Made by a program: the position numbers and the translations under genes
Part shown: positions 48,201 to 59,132 of the stretch, in pieces
Numbering within the stretch: the first letter of the stretch is position 1
Layout of the letters: each line of letters starts with the position of its first letter
Assembly (NCBI RefSeq): GCF_009765445.1
Contig: NZ_WHOY01000031.1
Location: 2,192,961-2,256,960 of the forward strand
Source of the DNA: Pantoea sp. BAV 3049
Lineage (GTDB): Bacteria; Pseudomonadota; Gammaproteobacteria; Enterobacterales; Enterobacteriaceae
Length of the DNA stretch: 64,000 bases
Direction of reading: 5' to 3'
The notes under the pieces: model-generated
The model's database searches: none
What the model saw: the letters and a program-made list of their open reading frames with translations, nothing else
Told to the model about the DNA's origin: nothing

Positions 48201-50633
48201 TTATTTATCCAGCGCGTAAGCAATCACGTAATCACCACGGTCCGGAGACTGACGTGCTCCTCCCGCAGAGATCAGGATGTACTGCTTGCCGTTTTCCGGA
48301 GAAACGTAGCTGATTGGCCCACCCTGGCTGCCCACTGGCAGACGAGCTTTCCACACTTCTTTACCGGTTGAGGTATCGAAGGCGCGCAGGTAGTAATCCT
48401 GAGTCCCGGCAATGAACACCAGTCCACCCTGAGTCGCCAGCGTGCCGCCCAGAGTTGGCAGGCCAATTGGCATCTGTGCGCGCATTTTAATCCCGAACGG
48501 GCCGGTATCCTGCACGGTACCCACCGGCACCTGCCAGACAATTTTCTGCGTGTTCAGGTCAATGGCAGACAGCGTACCAAACGGTGGCTTCTGACAAGGG
48601 ATACCCAACGGAGACATAAAGCGGTTTTTGTTCACGGCGTACGGCGTGCCTTTCATCGGGACCACACCCATACCGGTGTTAACGGCTTCACCACCGTTGT
48701 TTACCGCGCCATTTTTGGAAGGTGCTGCCGGAACCATCTGCTGCCACAAGCCCAGACGCATATCGTTCACGAACAGGTAGTTGTGGTTCGGGTCGGTAGA
48801 CATGCTGCCCCAGTTCATCCCGCCCAGAGAGCCAGGGAAGCTGAGAGACTTGTCGGTGCCCGGTGCCGTGTACAGACCGGTATAACGCATGGATTTAAAG
48901 TCAATACGGCACACCAGCTGATCGAACGGAGTGGCACCCCACATATCAGACTCTTTCAGCGTTTCGTTGCCAATCTGCGGCATGCCAACGGAGCGAGGCT
49001 GAGTTTTGGAATACTGTTCGTTCGGGATGTTAGCCTGCGGTACCGGCTGTTCAATCACTTTAGTCAGTGGTTTACCCGTCTGGCGATCCAGCACGTAGAT
49101 CTGACCAGATTTGGTGCCGATAGCAACTGCCGGGGTGCGGGTACCATCCTTGTTCGGGAAGTTTACCAGGCCTGGCTGCATCGGCAGGTCGAAGTCCCAC
49201 AGATCGTTATGCACGGTCTGGAAGACCCACTTCTCTTTACCGGTAGTGGCATCAACCGCCAGCACGGAAGCGCCGTATTTGTGATCCAGTTTGGTACGGT
49301 TCACCCCCCACAGATCGACAGACGAGCTGCCCATCGGAATGAATACCGCATTCATATTTGGATCGTAGGACATCGGTGCCCAGGAGTTAGGCGTACTGCG
49401 GGTGTAATGTTCGCCCGGTGCCAGAATTGCATTTGGATCGTCTTTGCCCGGGTCAAACGCCCAACGCATTTTACCGGTGATCACGTCAAAGCCACGCATT
49501 ACACCACCAGGCATATCGGTGCTGACGTTATCGGCTACGCGACCACCCACCACGACGGTAGTCCCCGCCAGCGTTGGCGCTGAAGTCAGAACATAGCTTG
49601 GATCTTTCGCATCACCCATACCTTCGCGCAGGTCAACGGTACCGTTGTTGCCGAAGTCGGCACAGTACTGGCCGTTGTCCGCATCCAGAGCAATCAGCCG
49701 GTCATCAATGGTATTCATCAGAATACGACGCTGACAGGTGGCACCTTCTGGCAGGTTGATCGGGGCTGGAGGAACAGAGCCAGGTGCAGCTGGCTGCGTC
49801 AGCGGTTTGGTCGCATCAAAGTAAGCCAGACCACGGCAACGCATCCACACAGAGGATTTTGCGTTGATATCGGCTTTCCAGATCTGCTTGCCGGTGTCGG
49901 CCGCAACGGCAATCACATTGTTATGCGGAGTACACAGGAAGACGGTGTTACCCACCTGCAGCGGAGTCTGCTGATCTTCCGCGCCATTGCCATCCGGGCT
50001 GAGCGGAGTGTCGCCAGTGTGGAAGGTCCAGGCCACTTTCAGATCTTTCACGTTATCGCGGGTGATCTGATCCAATGCCACAAAACGGCTACCCTCTGGA
50101 GTATTACCGTAATTGTCCCAGTTCTTCTGCTGTTGGTTTTTCGCCACGGGGATCAGCGGCATTTCTTTACCGTTATCCACGGTCGGGTGCGGCTGGAACA
50201 TCTGCATCAGGGTCGCAACCAGACCAACAACCAGCACCGCAGAAATGGCGTAAGCCGGTTTGGCTGCTGAGGATTTGCCCTCACGTTTGCGCAGGGCTGG
50301 CAGGGTAACTATCGCCAGCAGCAGGAAACCGGCCAGCGTCATCAGACGGGAAACCAGCGGCCAGAAATCCATTCCCACATCCACCAGCGCCCAGATCAGC
50401 GTACCGATGAACACCAGCGCGAATATCAGCACGGCGGAAGATTTACGACGGAAGAACTGAATAGCGGAAATAACGGTAAAAATACCGGCAATAACGAAAT
50501 ACCAGCTACCGCCGAGCGAAACCAGTTTCCCACCACCAATCACAAAGAACAGGCCGGTTGCCAGTAAAAGCAGGCCCAGCACAAAGCACCATAAGCCCAG
50601 CCATTCAGACGACCGGGCATTCGTTTGAGACAT
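48201..50633 (-). CDS. gcd: Membrane-bound PQQ glucose dehydrogenase
   Basis: This 810-residue quinoprotein oxidises glucose to gluconolactone in the periplasm and passes electrons to ubiquinone. Five N-terminal transmembrane helices fill residues 12-150 (GLWCFVLGLLLLATGLFFVI first). An eight-bladed PQQ propeller follows, with KVAWTFHTGDTP near 205, CTPHNNVIAVAADTGKQIWK near 245, NSWAPMSYDPNMNAVFIPMG near 430 and VFIAGTQDYYLRAFDTSTGKEVWKARLP near the end (tryptophan docking motif). No PQQ synthesis genes are in the window. Gluconate made by this enzyme can dissolve mineral phosphate, a common plant-associate trait. Confidence 0.96.
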   Translation of the reverse strand: MSQTNARSSEWLGLWCFVLGLLLLATGLFFVIGGGKLVSLGGSWYFVIAGIFTVISAIQFFRRKSSAVLIFALVFIGTLIWALVDVGMDFWPLVSRLMTLAGFLLLAIVTLPALRKREGKSSAAKPAYAISAVLVVGLVATLMQMFQPHPTVDNGKEMPLIPVAKNQQQKNWDNYGNTPEGSRFVALDQITRDNVKDLKVAWTFHTGDTPLSPDGNGAEDQQTPLQVGNTVFLCTPHNNVIAVAADTGKQIWKADINAKSSVWMRCRGLAYFDATKPLTQPAAPGSVPPAPINLPEGATCQRRILMNTIDDRLIALDADNGQYCADFGNNGTVDLREGMGDAKDPSYVLTSAPTLAGTTVVVGGRVADNVSTDMPGGVMRGFDVITGKMRWAFDPGKDDPNAILAPGEHYTRSTPNSWAPMSYDPNMNAVFIPMGSSSVDLWGVNRTKLDHKYGASVLAVDATTGKEKWVFQTVHNDLWDFDLPMQPGLVNFPNKDGTRTPAVAIGTKSGQIYVLDRQTGKPLTKVIEQPVPQANIPNEQYSKTQPRSVGMPQIGNETLKESDMWGATPFDQLVCRIDFKSMRYTGLYTAPGTDKSLSFPGSLGGMNWGSMSTDPNHNYLFVNDMRLGLWQQMVPAAPSKNGAVNNGGEAVNTGMGVVPMKGTPYAVNKNRFMSPLGIPCQKPPFGTLSAIDLNTQKIVWQVPVGTVQDTGPFGIKMRAQMPIGLPTLGGTLATQGGLVFIAGTQDYYLRAFDTSTGKEVWKARLPVGSQGGPISYVSPENGKQYILISAGGARQSPDRGDYVIAYALDK

Positions 50634-50998
50634 GGTAAAAATACTCCTGAAAAAGAGATGCCTTAAGCACTACGATGAAATAATGGCAAAATTGTACCAT
50701 GCGGTTCGTTATTCAATAAACACAAACTTAACAAACTTCACACTTCTGGACATTTTTTGCTAATACCAGCGCAACGTTTTGACCGTAATGGAATAATTCC
50801 CGGCGCTAATCATTCATTTTCATTGAAGTTGTTAAAAGTGTTGCTCAATGCAGAGTTTCTGCATCTTTCCGTAAATCAAAGCGATATTTTGGTGGGTGAT
50901 AGCAGGAAGGGATATAGAGGTATAATTAAAACTGATGGATTAAATAATAACCCTTTTATTAACAGGGGGAACTCAGGAAATAAAAAATTACGTTTAAG
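50634..50998. other. A+T-rich region upstream of gcd
   Basis: 365 bp between gcd and the end of yfgJ, clearly richer in A and T than the neighbours. It contains an inverted repeat ATGCAGA-GTT-TCTGCAT at 50848-50864. A frame at 50757-51056 has no ribosome site and runs into yfgJ on the other strand, so it is not called. Confidence 0.55.
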
Positions 50999-51226
50999 TC
51001 AGAGTGATTCCACCAGCGGCGTAAACTCCACGCGCTTTTTTGAAATCAACCCGTGACCATTGGTGCAGAAATAGTCCACTGCACCGCAGGCTTTTAACAC
51101 CTGCAAAGTCTGATGGCATTCGGGGCAAATGGCCTGCATGGCAAAACAGCGCTCACAGCTTTCGCAGTGGTAATGGCCCTCTTCCACTGTGAGGGAATGC
51201 TGGCAAACCGGGCATGGCAAACTCAT
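50999..51226 (-). CDS. yfgJ: Zinc-ribbon protein YfgJ
   Basis: This 75-residue protein has three CxxC pairs: CPVC (5-8), CESCERC (20-26) and CPEC (34-37), followed by the conserved tail LKACGAVDYFCTNGHGLISKKRVEF. It matches E. coli YfgJ, which binds zinc and whose function is unknown. GGAGAGCGCC precedes the ATG. It lies between gcd and der on the same strand, with the der terminator just upstream. Confidence 0.92.
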   Translation of the reverse strand: MSLPCPVCQHSLTVEEGHYHCESCERCFAMQAICPECHQTLQVLKACGAVDYFCTNGHGLISKKRVEFTPLVESL

Positions 51227-51260
51227 GGCGCTCTCCTGTTTAAACTGAACTCAGTATAAA

Positions 51261-51283
51261 ACAAAGGGGCCATTAAAGGCCCC
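51261..51283 (-). terminator. Terminator of der
   Basis: GGGGCC/GGCCCC stem with an ATTAAA loop, 8 bp beyond the der stop, followed on the minus strand by TTTGTTTT. Confidence 0.85.
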
Positions 51284-51290
51284 CTGCGGA

Positions 51291-52781
51291 TCAACGTTTG
51301 TTCTTTTTGAGGTGACTCATCAGACGCTTACGCTTGCGCTGCTGGTTTGGAGTCAGCAAGTTACGCTTACCGGCAAACGGATTGTCGCCCTCTTTAAACT
51401 GAATGCGGATTGGCGTCCCCATCACTTCCAGCGAACGGCGGAAGTAGTTCATCAGATAGCGCTTATAGGAATCCGGCAGGTCTTTCACCTGATTACCGTG
51501 GATCACCACAATCGGCGGATTATAGCCACCCGCATGAGCATATTTCAGCTTCACGCGGCGTCCACGCACCAGCGGCGGCTGATGGTCGTCAGCGGCCATG
51601 GTCATGATCCGGGTCAGCATGGAAGTGTTCACACGACGGGTTGAGCAGTCATAGGCTTCGGTCACCGATTCGAACAGGTTACCCACGCCGCTTCCGTGCA
51701 GAGCAGAGATAAAGTGCACGCGGGCGAAATCGATAAAGCCCAGGCGGAAGTCCAGCGTCTCTTTCACTTCATCACGCACTTCCTGCGACAGGCCATCCCA
51801 CTTATTGACCACAATAACCAGCGAACGCCCACTGTTCAGAATAAAGCCCAGCAGAGAGAGATCCTGATCGGAGATGCCTTCACGGGCATCGATCACCAGC
51901 ATCACCACGTTGGCATCTTCAATCGCCTGCAGGGTTTTGATCACCGAGAACTTCTCAACCGCTTCGGTGATTTTTCCGCGCTTACGCACACCGGCAGTAT
52001 CAATCAGGATGTATTCGCGGCCATCGCGCTCCATCGGGATATAGATACTGTCACGGGTGGTACCCGGCATATCAAAGACCACCACGCGGTCTTCACCCAG
52101 AATACGGTTGGTCAGGGTGGATTTACCAACGTTAGGACGCCCGACGATCGCCAGCTTGATCGGCAAATCCAGCGGGTTGAAGTCATCCTCTTCTTCTTCC
52201 GGCTCTTCACCGCTCTCTTTCGCCGCCAGCGCTGCCCAGTAGGCATCGTTCTCTTCTTCTTCGGTGAGTTCTGCCTGCGGCGCAACTTCGTCCATCCACG
52301 GCAGCAGCACCAGCTCCAGCAGGCTGGTCACGCCACGGCCATGGGAGGCGGCAATCGGGTGGATTTCACCCAGGCCCAGCGACCAGAAGTCCACCACGGC
52401 GGAATCCGGATCCAGGCCGTCGGTTTTATTGGCTACGAGAAAGGTAGGCTTCTGACGTGAGCGCAAATGTTTGGCAATCGCCTGATCGGCCGCCATCAGG
52501 CCGGCACGCGCATCGACCATAAACAGCACCACATCAGCTTCTTCAATCGCTAACAGGGACTGCTCGGCCATACGTGTTTCCACGCCCTCTTCATTGCCGT
52601 CGATACCACCGGTATCGATACAGATAAACTCCCGCCCTTCGACCTCGGCACGACCGTATTTACGATCACGGGTTAGCCCGGGAAAATCCGCCACCAGCGC
52701 ATCTCGCGTGTGCGTTAAACGGTTAAACAGGGTGGATTTTCCCACATTGGGACGCCCGACCAGCGCGACCACAGGTACCAT
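51291..52781 (-). CDS. der: Ribosome-assembly GTPase Der (EngA)
   Basis: This 496-residue GTPase has two G domains in tandem and is needed for 50S subunit assembly. G domain 1 has the P loop [18 protein letters not shown] near residue 6, DTGG near 56 and NKTD near 118. G domain 2 has [15 protein letters not shown] near 213, DTAGVRKRG near 255 and NKWD near 320. A KH-like RNA-binding domain fills the C-terminus, ending [12 protein letters not shown]. An acidic linker ([10 protein letters not shown]) joins the two G domains. Length and order are those of E. coli. Confidence 0.97.
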   Translation of the reverse strand: MVPVVALVGRPNVGKSTLFNRLTHTRDALVADFPGLTRDRKYGRAEVEGREFICIDTGGIDGNEEGVETRMAEQSLLAIEEADVVLFMVDARAGLMAADQAIAKHLRSRQKPTFLVANKTDGLDPDSAVVDFWSLGLGEIHPIAASHGRGVTSLLELVLLPWMDEVAPQAELTEEEENDAYWAALAAKESGEEPEEEEDDFNPLDLPIKLAIVGRPNVGKSTLTNRILGEDRVVVFDMPGTTRDSIYIPMERDGREYILIDTAGVRKRGKITEAVEKFSVIKTLQAIEDANVVMLVIDAREGISDQDLSLLGFILNSGRSLVIVVNKWDGLSQEVRDEVKETLDFRLGFIDFARVHFISALHGSGVGNLFESVTEAYDCSTRRVNTSMLTRIMTMAADDHQPPLVRGRRVKLKYAHAGGYNPPIVVIHGNQVKDLPDSYKRYLMNYFRRSLEVMGTPIRIQFKEGDNPFAGKRNLLTPNQQRKRKRLMSHLKKNKR

Positions 52782-52901
52782 ATTGAAGCCTCATTACAAA
52801 AATTAAGCGCCTGACTCGAACATCTTCAGTGCGGCAAACAACGTTTGCTGACGCACCTGGCAGGCTGACGGCGTAAGAATACCACGCCTTGAGAAAAACG
52901 A

Positions 52902-52929
52902 AACGGCCCCTGACGAATCAGGAGCCGTT
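52902..52929 (-). terminator. Terminator of bamB
   Basis: AACGGCCCCTGA/TCAGGAGCCGTT stem, nearly perfect over 12 bp, with a CGAA loop. It starts 25 bp beyond the bamB stop and is followed on the minus strand by TCGTTTTT. Confidence 0.88.
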
Positions 52930-52954
52930 GCAGACTATAGCAAACCTGGCGCTG

Positions 52955-54136
52955 TTAGCGGGTAAATGCGTAAACTTCGCCGCCCTTCGCCTGGATTAAC
53001 AGCTTGTCGCTGGCCACGACCGGTTCGGTCTGGAAGCCGGAGCTGTCCACTTTCTGCTGAGCCACGAAGCGGCCATCTGTGGTGTTGATCCAGTGCAGGT
53101 AACCTTCACTGTCGCCTACCACGATATAACCGTTATACAGCACCGGTGAAGTCAGGTTACGGTGCAGCAGGTCGCTTTGACGCCAGACGGTCACGCCGCC
53201 ATCGGTGCTCAATGCCACTACACGGTCATCCTGATCGACCAGGTAGATGTGACCGGCATCGACGATCATATCGTGCACGGAGCCGATTTCACGCTTCCAC
53301 AGGATCTGGCCAGAGCGCAGGTCCATCGCCGTCAGGTTGCCGTTATAGGCCAGGGCGTACACCACGCCGTCCAGAATAATTGGAGTGGTATCCACATCCG
53401 CCAGGCGATCGATTTCCGTCGCGCCGGTTGGCTGGGAAATACGTTGCTGCCAGATAATCTGGCCCTGGTTCATCATCACCGCGCTGACGCGGCCATTATC
53501 CCCCCCAACAATAGCCGCGCCAAAGGCGGTTGCCGGAGCTGACTCACCGCGCAGAGAGAGCGCAGGGACGTCGAGGTTAACCGTCCACTTCACGGCACCG
53601 TTGGTCTGATCCAGACCCTGCAGCATACCGTTGCTGGTGTGAACCAGCACCAGGCCATCGCTGGCTACCGGACGGGACAACACTTCACCCGCTGCTTTGG
53701 TCTGCCAGGCAACAGAACCATCGCTGGTGTTCAGGGCATAAACCTGGCCGCGCTCGCTGCCGATATAAACATGACCACCATCAACCGACACGCCACCGGA
53801 AAGCAGAGCTGGCAGATTTTTCGAGAAGAAGCCGGTCTTCTCAGAGAGGTCAACTTTCCACTGCTCTTTGCCATCACCGGCATTCAGTGCTTTCACGATA
53901 CCGAAACGATCGGCAGCATAAACGGTACTGTCTGACCAGCCCGGATGCAGGTTGGAGTAGTAATCACCCACGCCATCGCCAACTGAAGTGCTCCAGACTT
54001 TTTCCGGGGTAAACTGATTTTCAACTTTTGGCAGCGGCGACATTTTAACCACGTCTTCTTCACCGCTGAACCATGAACATCCGCTGAGTAAAGTGACTGA
54101 AATCAGTCCCGGCAGAAGTATCTTACGCAATTCCAT
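52955..54136 (-). CDS. bamB: Outer membrane assembly lipoprotein BamB
   Basis: This 393-residue lipoprotein of the BAM complex is an eight-bladed beta propeller that contacts the BamA POTRA domains. The signal peptide ends at the lipobox LLSGC near residue 20. The blade repeats are visible as VYALNTSDGSVAWQ, LQGLDQTNGAVKW, LTAMDLRSGQILWKR and VVALSTDGGVTVW. The length is that of E. coli. It is third from the 3' end of the hisS-yfgM-bamB string, 46 bp after yfgM. Confidence 0.97.
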   Translation of the reverse strand: MELRKILLPGLISVTLLSGCSWFSGEEDVVKMSPLPKVENQFTPEKVWSTSVGDGVGDYYSNLHPGWSDSTVYAADRFGIVKALNAGDGKEQWKVDLSEKTGFFSKNLPALLSGGVSVDGGHVYIGSERGQVYALNTSDGSVAWQTKAAGEVLSRPVASDGLVLVHTSNGMLQGLDQTNGAVKWTVNLDVPALSLRGESAPATAFGAAIVGGDNGRVSAVMMNQGQIIWQQRISQPTGATEIDRLADVDTTPIILDGVVYALAYNGNLTAMDLRSGQILWKREIGSVHDMIVDAGHIYLVDQDDRVVALSTDGGVTVWRQSDLLHRNLTSPVLYNGYIVVGDSEGYLHWINTTDGRFVAQQKVDSSGFQTEPVVASDKLLIQAKGGEVYAFTR

Positions 54137-54182
54137 GAAATCCCTCTTGTGCCTGTTGAGGCCATTTTTACCCGTGGTGAAT

Positions 54183-54803
54183 TTAACCCGGGAGATTATT
54201 CATTTTCATCTGCAGCATCTCTTTCAGCGCCGGAGACGCATCAGAGGCAATGCCTTTACTCCAGGCATCGCGGGCGCCTTTGGTATCACCCTTGCTGAGC
54301 AACGCTTCGCCGCGCACATCGGCTACGATCGCTGTCCAGCCATCGCCTTTCACCGCGTCGAGGGTTTTCAGCACTTCATCCGGCTGCTTCTGCTGCAGCT
54401 GGATACGCGCCAGGCGCAGATTCAGCACGGCCTGCAGGTTAGCATCTTTGGTGTCTTTCAGGCCGCTTTGCAGCTGGGCAACCGCTTTATCCAGCTGGTT
54501 ACCGTCCACATAACGTTTTGCCAGATCCAGCGAAGCCAGCGCACCATAGGTGTTGCTGTTTTCGCTGGCAAATTTCGCTGCGGCATCCAGTGTCTCAGGC
54601 TTGCTGGTGTCCAGCGCCGTGGAAACCTGCTGATAAGCGGTCGAGGCTTCCTGATGGCTGCCTTCCTGGTGAGTCGCCCAGTAACGCCAGCCTGCCAGCG
54701 CGCCCACGCCAATAATCACGCCTACTACCAGAGCCTTGCCGTTCTGGGCAAAGAAGCTCTTGAGTGCGTCAACTTGTTCGTTCTCGTTGCTATAAACTTC
54801 CAC
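54183..54803 (-). CDS. yfgM: SecYEG translocon-associated protein YfgM
   Basis: This 206-residue inner-membrane protein has one transmembrane helix (about residues 24-45, LVVGVIIGVGALAGWRYW) and a periplasmic TPR-like domain (DUF2133). YfgM works with PpiD at the SecYEG exit in E. coli and takes part in periplasmic chaperone supply. Family blocks are MEVYSNENEQVDALKSFFAQNGK at the start and LLSKGDTKGARDAWSKGI near 165. It is 13 bp after hisS and 46 bp before bamB, in one unit. Confidence 0.95.
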   Translation of the reverse strand: MEVYSNENEQVDALKSFFAQNGKALVVGVIIGVGALAGWRYWATHQEGSHQEASTAYQQVSTALDTSKPETLDAAAKFASENSNTYGALASLDLAKRYVDGNQLDKAVAQLQSGLKDTKDANLQAVLNLRLARIQLQQKQPDEVLKTLDAVKGDGWTAIVADVRGEALLSKGDTKGARDAWSKGIASDASPALKEMLQMKMNNLPG

Positions 54804-54816
54804 GCAAACCTTCTCC

Positions 54817-56106
54817 TTAAATACCGGCTGTCTGGTTCAACAACGCTGTCAGCGTGGCTGCCGCATCACGCTGTGCCAGCGTCTGCTGCTCGCCGTTACG
54901 TAAATCTTTAATCACCACTTCGCCATTAGCGACTTCTGACTCACCCAGTACCAGTGCAACGCGCGCGCACCACTTGTCAGCACGGGCAAACTGCTTCTTG
55001 AAGTTACCACCACCAAAGTTGGTCATCAGCTTCAGAGAGGGGTCTGCATCGCGCAGCTGCTCGGCCAGCAGCATTGCCGCTGACTGCACGCCCTGTCCCG
55101 AAGCGATAACATAGACATCGACAATGCGCGTCGGTTCAAATTCCGGATTAACTGCCTGCACCAGCAGCACCAGACGCTCCATTCCCATGGCGAAACCGAC
55201 GGCTGGCGTGGCACGACCACCCAACTGTTCCACCAGACCGTCATAACGGCCACCGCCACAAACAGTCCCCTGCGAGCCAAGGCTGCTGGTTACCCATTCG
55301 AAAACAGTCCGGTTGTAGTAGTCCAGTCCGCGCACCAGGCGCTGGTTAACGGTGTAGGCAATGCCTGCCGCTTCCAGCAGCTCGCACAGGCCGGCAAAGT
55401 GCTCACGAGACTCCTCGTCCAGGTGATCGGCAAGCTGTGGCGCATTGTTCAGCAGGGTCTGGACGTCCGGGTTTTTACTGTCCAGCACGCGCAGAGGATT
55501 GGTGTACATGCGGCGTTTACAGTCTTCGTCCAGCACGTCCTGATGCTGTTCCAGAAACGCCACCAGCGCGTCGCGGTAGTTGGCACGCGCTTCCAGCGAA
55601 CCAATGGAGTTCAGCTCAAGGCTGACGTGATCGGCAATGCCCAATGCTTTCCACCAGCGGGCCGTCATCATGATCATTTCAGCATCAATATCCGGCCCCT
55701 GCAGGCCAAACACTTCCGCACCGATCTGATGGAACTGGCGATAGCGCCCTTTTTGTGGACGCTCATAGCGGAACATCGGTCCGGTGTACCACAGCCGCTG
55801 TTCCTGATTGTACAGCAGACCGTGTTCGATACCGGCACGCACGCAGCCTGCCGTTCCTTCCGGACGCAGCGTCAGGCTTTCACCGTTGCGGTCATCGAAG
55901 GTGTACATCTCTTTTTCTACCACGTCGGTGACTTCACCGATAGCGCGTTTGAATAACGGGGTCTGCTCTACAATCGGCAGGCGGATTTCGCTGTAGCCAT
56001 AGCTGGCCAGCACCTGCTTGAGGATCTGCTCAACACGCTGCCATACTACGGTGTCCGCGGGCAGGTAATCATTCATGCCGCGAATTGCCTGGATATTCTT
56101 CGCCAC
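54817..56106 (-). CDS. hisS: Histidyl-tRNA synthetase
   Basis: This 429-residue class II synthetase charges tRNA(His). Motif 1 spans [18 protein letters not shown] near residue 41. Motif 2 is [22 protein letters not shown] near 113, with the histidine loops [12 protein letters not shown] and [14 protein letters not shown] near 259 and 283. Motif 3 is [13 protein letters not shown]. The anticodon-binding domain fills the last 100 residues. It follows ispG by 60 bp and precedes yfgM by 13 bp. Confidence 0.98.
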   Translation of the reverse strand: MAKNIQAIRGMNDYLPADTVVWQRVEQILKQVLASYGYSEIRLPIVEQTPLFKRAIGEVTDVVEKEMYTFDDRNGESLTLRPEGTAGCVRAGIEHGLLYNQEQRLWYTGPMFRYERPQKGRYRQFHQIGAEVFGLQGPDIDAEMIMMTARWWKALGIADHVSLELNSIGSLEARANYRDALVAFLEQHQDVLDEDCKRRMYTNPLRVLDSKNPDVQTLLNNAPQLADHLDEESREHFAGLCELLEAAGIAYTVNQRLVRGLDYYNRTVFEWVTSSLGSQGTVCGGGRYDGLVEQLGGRATPAVGFAMGMERLVLLVQAVNPEFEPTRIVDVYVIASGQGVQSAAMLLAEQLRDADPSLKLMTNFGGGNFKKQFARADKWCARVALVLGESEVANGEVVIKDLRNGEQQTLAQRDAAATLTALLNQTAGI

Positions 56107-56166
56107 TACTTTTTTCTCACAATTGGGTGTAAGCGCAGAGCGGGGAACCGGCCTCTGCGCTTCAGA

Positions 56167-57288
56167 TTATTTTTCTACCTGCTGAACATCAATCCGGCGG
56201 GACTCATCCATCATCGCCGCTTTGGCACGGATACGCGCCTCCAGCTGGTCGATCATGTCATTGTTATCCAGACGCTCGCGCAGACGCACGCCATCCTCGT
56301 AGAACCCGCTTTTCTTGTTGCTGCCGGTCACGCCAAGCGTGGAAACCAGCGCTTCGCCCGGTCCGTTCACCACGCAACCGATGATCGAAACGTCCATCGG
56401 CGTGATGAGATCTTCCAGACGCTGTTCCAGCTCGTTCACCGTGCCGATCACATCAAACTCCTGACGCGAGCAGGTCGGACAGGCAATGAAGTTGATGCCG
56501 CGTGAACGGATACGCAGGGATTTCAGGATATCGAACCCGACCTTCACCTCTTCCACCGGATCGGCTGCCAGCGAAATACGCAGCGTGTCGCCAATGCCTT
56601 CAGAGAGCAGCAGTCCAAGACCGATGGCAGATTTCACCGCACCGGCCCGCGCACCACCCGCTTCGGTGATCCCCAGGTGCAGCGGCTGCTCGATCTGCTT
56701 CGCCAGCAGACGATAAGATTCTACGGCGAGGAACACGTCAGAGGCTTTCACGCTGACTTTGAACTGATCGAAGTTGAGGCGATCCAGATGATCGACGTGA
56801 CGCATGGCGGATTCCAGCAGGGCCTGCGGCGTGGGTTCGCCATATTTTTCCTGCAGGTCTTTCTCCAGCGATCCGGCATTCACGCCGATGCGGATAGGAA
56901 TATTGTTGTAGCGTGCACAGTCAACCACCTGACGGATACGCTCTTCATTACCGATATTACCGGGGTTGATGCGCAGGCAGTCAACGCCGTATTCAGCAAC
57001 TTTCAGGGCGATACGATAGTCGAAGTGGATATCAGCGACCAGGGGCACATCGACCTGTTGTTTAATCAGGCGGAAGGCTTCGGCAGCATCCATGGTGGGA
57101 ACAGAAACGCGGACAATATCCACGCCAACGCGCTGAAGCGCCTTAATTTGATTCACCGTCGCGTCCACATCGGTGGTGCGAGTGTTGGTCATGGACTGAA
57201 CGGCTATCGGCGCGCCGTCGCCCACTGGCACCTTGCCGACGTAAATGCGCTTCGATTTGCGGCGGATAATGGGTGCTTCGTTATGCAT
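56167..57288 (-). CDS. ispG: 4-hydroxy-3-methylbut-2-en-1-yl diphosphate synthase (flavodoxin)
   Basis: This 373-residue iron-sulfur enzyme converts MEcPP to HMBPP, the next-to-last step of the MEP isoprenoid pathway. The TIM barrel begins [15 protein letters not shown]. The [4Fe-4S] ligands are Cys in [10 protein letters not shown] near residue 270 and in [12 protein letters not shown] near 305. The length is as in E. coli. It lies between rodZ and hisS, with a 38-bp gap after rodZ. Confidence 0.98.
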   Translation of the reverse strand: MHNEAPIIRRKSKRIYVGKVPVGDGAPIAVQSMTNTRTTDVDATVNQIKALQRVGVDIVRVSVPTMDAAEAFRLIKQQVDVPLVADIHFDYRIALKVAEYGVDCLRINPGNIGNEERIRQVVDCARYNNIPIRIGVNAGSLEKDLQEKYGEPTPQALLESAMRHVDHLDRLNFDQFKVSVKASDVFLAVESYRLLAKQIEQPLHLGITEAGGARAGAVKSAIGLGLLLSEGIGDTLRISLAADPVEEVKVGFDILKSLRIRSRGINFIACPTCSRQEFDVIGTVNELEQRLEDLITPMDVSIIGCVVNGPGEALVSTLGVTGSNKKSGFYEDGVRLRERLDNNDMIDQLEARIRAKAAMMDESRRIDVQQVEK

Positions 57289-57326
57289 ATTCTTTCTCCG
57301 AAATTACTCGCGACCAGAAAGATGCG

Positions 57327-58334
57327 TTATTGCGCACCGACTGTCAGGCGGGCAACCTGGTTGCTACGGATGAAACGACTCAGATCGACTGGCTGACCCT
57401 GATACTGGATCTGGACCGCGCCCGGTGCGCCAATTTTCAGGCGATACGGCGCAGTGCCAGTCAGGCTGAGTTTACCACCACTGCGCTGCATTCCGCTGAA
57501 CAGTTTTTTGCCTGTAGCATCGGTCACTTCCAGCCAGCAGTCTTTGTCAAAGTTCATCACCAGCGCGTTAGCATCGGCGGCAGGCGCACTGACGCCAGCA
57601 GCACCGGTAGGCATCTGCCCGTTGGCGCCGCTGTCAACCGGAGCCTGGCTGGGTGAAACCGCCACTGGCTGGTTCGCATCGGCGGCCGGAGCCGAAGTTT
57701 GAGCCGGAGCGGCTGCCGCAGCATTATCTGCTGTTGGCGCAGCAGTGGCCGGAGCAGGCGCCGCCGAAGGCGTCTCAGCTGGCGCGCTTTCAGCCGCAGT
57801 ATTGTTTGTTGCAGGCGCACTGTCTGAACTGTTGCTGTCGCCCAGCGGGATAGACTGGCTGTTATTGTCGCCGCTGGTTCCCGAGTTCTGATCGGCCATC
57901 GACACCAGATCATCCTGTGCCGCTTTATGATTCTGCCACCACCAGGCACCAGTCAGGCCGACCACCACAAACAGCACCAGCCAGGTGAAGATCATCAGCC
58001 AGCCATCGCGCTTTTTACGGCGTTTGCCCAGTGAAAAACTCTGCATCGGCTCGACTTTTGCCGCGCGAACAGGAGCCTGTTTCGCCATCATCGGCAGCAG
58101 TTCCTCTTCCGGTACGTGAACCAGACGCGCATAAGAGCGGATATAGCCACGCAGGAAGGTCGACGCCAGATCGGCCGGCGACTTGTCCTCTTCAAGGTCA
58201 CGGACGGTAGAAAGTTTCAGGCACAGGCGCTCAGCTACGTTCTGCTGAGTCAGGCCCATTTGTTCACGGGCTGCACGCAGGCGCTGGCCTGTGGAGTTTA
58301 CTGCTGAGTTATCTTGAGTGGCTTCAGTATTCAT
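57327..58334 (-). CDS. rodZ: Cytoskeletal protein RodZ
   Basis: This 335-residue bitopic membrane protein links MreB to the cell-wall elongation complex and keeps rod shape. The N-terminal helix-turn-helix ([19 protein letters not shown], residues 19-37) binds MreB. A basic juxtamembrane segment, one transmembrane helix (about residues 113-133), a long Pro/Ala/Thr-rich linker (about 150-245) and a beta-rich periplasmic domain ([21 protein letters not shown] onward) follow. The ATG lies inside the 3' end of pilW (11-base overlap), so the two are coupled. Confidence 0.96.
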   Translation of the reverse strand: MNTEATQDNSAVNSTGQRLRAAREQMGLTQQNVAERLCLKLSTVRDLEEDKSPADLASTFLRGYIRSYARLVHVPEEELLPMMAKQAPVRAAKVEPMQSFSLGKRRKKRDGWLMIFTWLVLFVVVGLTGAWWWQNHKAAQDDLVSMADQNSGTSGDNNSQSIPLGDSNSSDSAPATNNTAAESAPAETPSAAPAPATAAPTADNAAAAAPAQTSAPAADANQPVAVSPSQAPVDSGANGQMPTGAAGVSAPAADANALVMNFDKDCWLEVTDATGKKLFSGMQRSGGKLSLTGTAPYRLKIGAPGAVQIQYQGQPVDLSRFIRSNQVARLTVGAQ

Positions 58335-59052
58335 TAGCTAAAAAATGCAGGTACTGTATCGATTGTGGAAAATTTCGCGCCAGCTGCTCTCCTGCCTGCT
58401 TTACGCTTTCAGGGTGCCCGGCCAGCGCGGCGAAGCGAATCTCTAACCACAAGCTTTCTGCCGAAGCAGCAAAGTTGCGCTGATAAACATCTAACAAGAG
58501 CTGCGACGCATCGCGCTCATTCTTTCCAAATCGCCTTTCGGCTTCTGCCAGCAGCGCCAGCCCTTTTTGCGGATCGTCTCGTGTCGCCGCATTCAGCGCC
58601 ACTTGCGCCTTTTGCTTCTCTCCGGCAAGGAGATAACAATAACCGGCATTTTCCAACGCATCCTTCCGGCCGCCGTTTTCTGATAATTCAGCGGCTTTGC
58701 TGAACTGCTGCTGAGCCGCATCATACTGCCCTAAACTACAGAGAAACGCACCGTAATTATTGATTACATCACGGTTTTGTCCTGCCAGCAGCAGAGCATT
58801 CTGGTAGTAGCGCCCCGCCGCATCCCGATCGCCCGCCCGTTGCTGATAACGAGCCATGGCCAATTGACAGCGATAATCTTTCGGTGCCAGCCGCAGCGCC
58901 TGAGACAAATTGCGCTGCGCCGGGGGTAATTCGTTGCGGGCGAGATAGTCGAGCCCTAACTGTAGCCTCGTCTGTGCCAGTTCGCTGTGCTCTGGTGACT
59001 GGCTGCAGGCGGTGAGCAGCGCTGCCAGCCAGATCGGTAATCCTTTACCCAT
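58324..59052 (-). CDS. pilW: PilW/PilF-type TPR lipoprotein
   Basis: This 242-residue lipoprotein has a short signal ending LLTAC (Cys at residue 16) and about six TPR repeats ([44 protein letters not shown] and others). It belongs to the PilW/PilF family, which in type IV pilus systems helps insert the secretin in the outer membrane. In many enterobacteria and relatives it lies between rlmN and rodZ, while E. coli K-12 lacks it there. AGGAGGCACT precedes the ATG. No other pilus genes are in this window, so its present client is not known. Confidence 0.9.
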   Translation of the reverse strand: MGKGLPIWLAALLTACSQSPEHSELAQTRLQLGLDYLARNELPPAQRNLSQALRLAPKDYRCQLAMARYQQRAGDRDAAGRYYQNALLLAGQNRDVINNYGAFLCSLGQYDAAQQQFSKAAELSENGGRKDALENAGYCYLLAGEKQKAQVALNAATRDDPQKGLALLAEAERRFGKNERDASQLLLDVYQRNFAASAESLWLEIRFAALAGHPESVKQAGEQLARNFPQSIQYLHFLANEY

Positions 59053-59132
59053 AGTGCCTCCTGATTCGACAGAGGCATACTACGCCGATCGAATCAGAGC
59101 TGACAGCCGCCCCGGACCTGAATATTCAGCTT

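Noticed and set aside
50757..51056. 99-codon frame upstream of gcd on the plus strand
   Set aside because: No ribosome site, A+T-rich, and its end overlaps the well-supported yfgJ.
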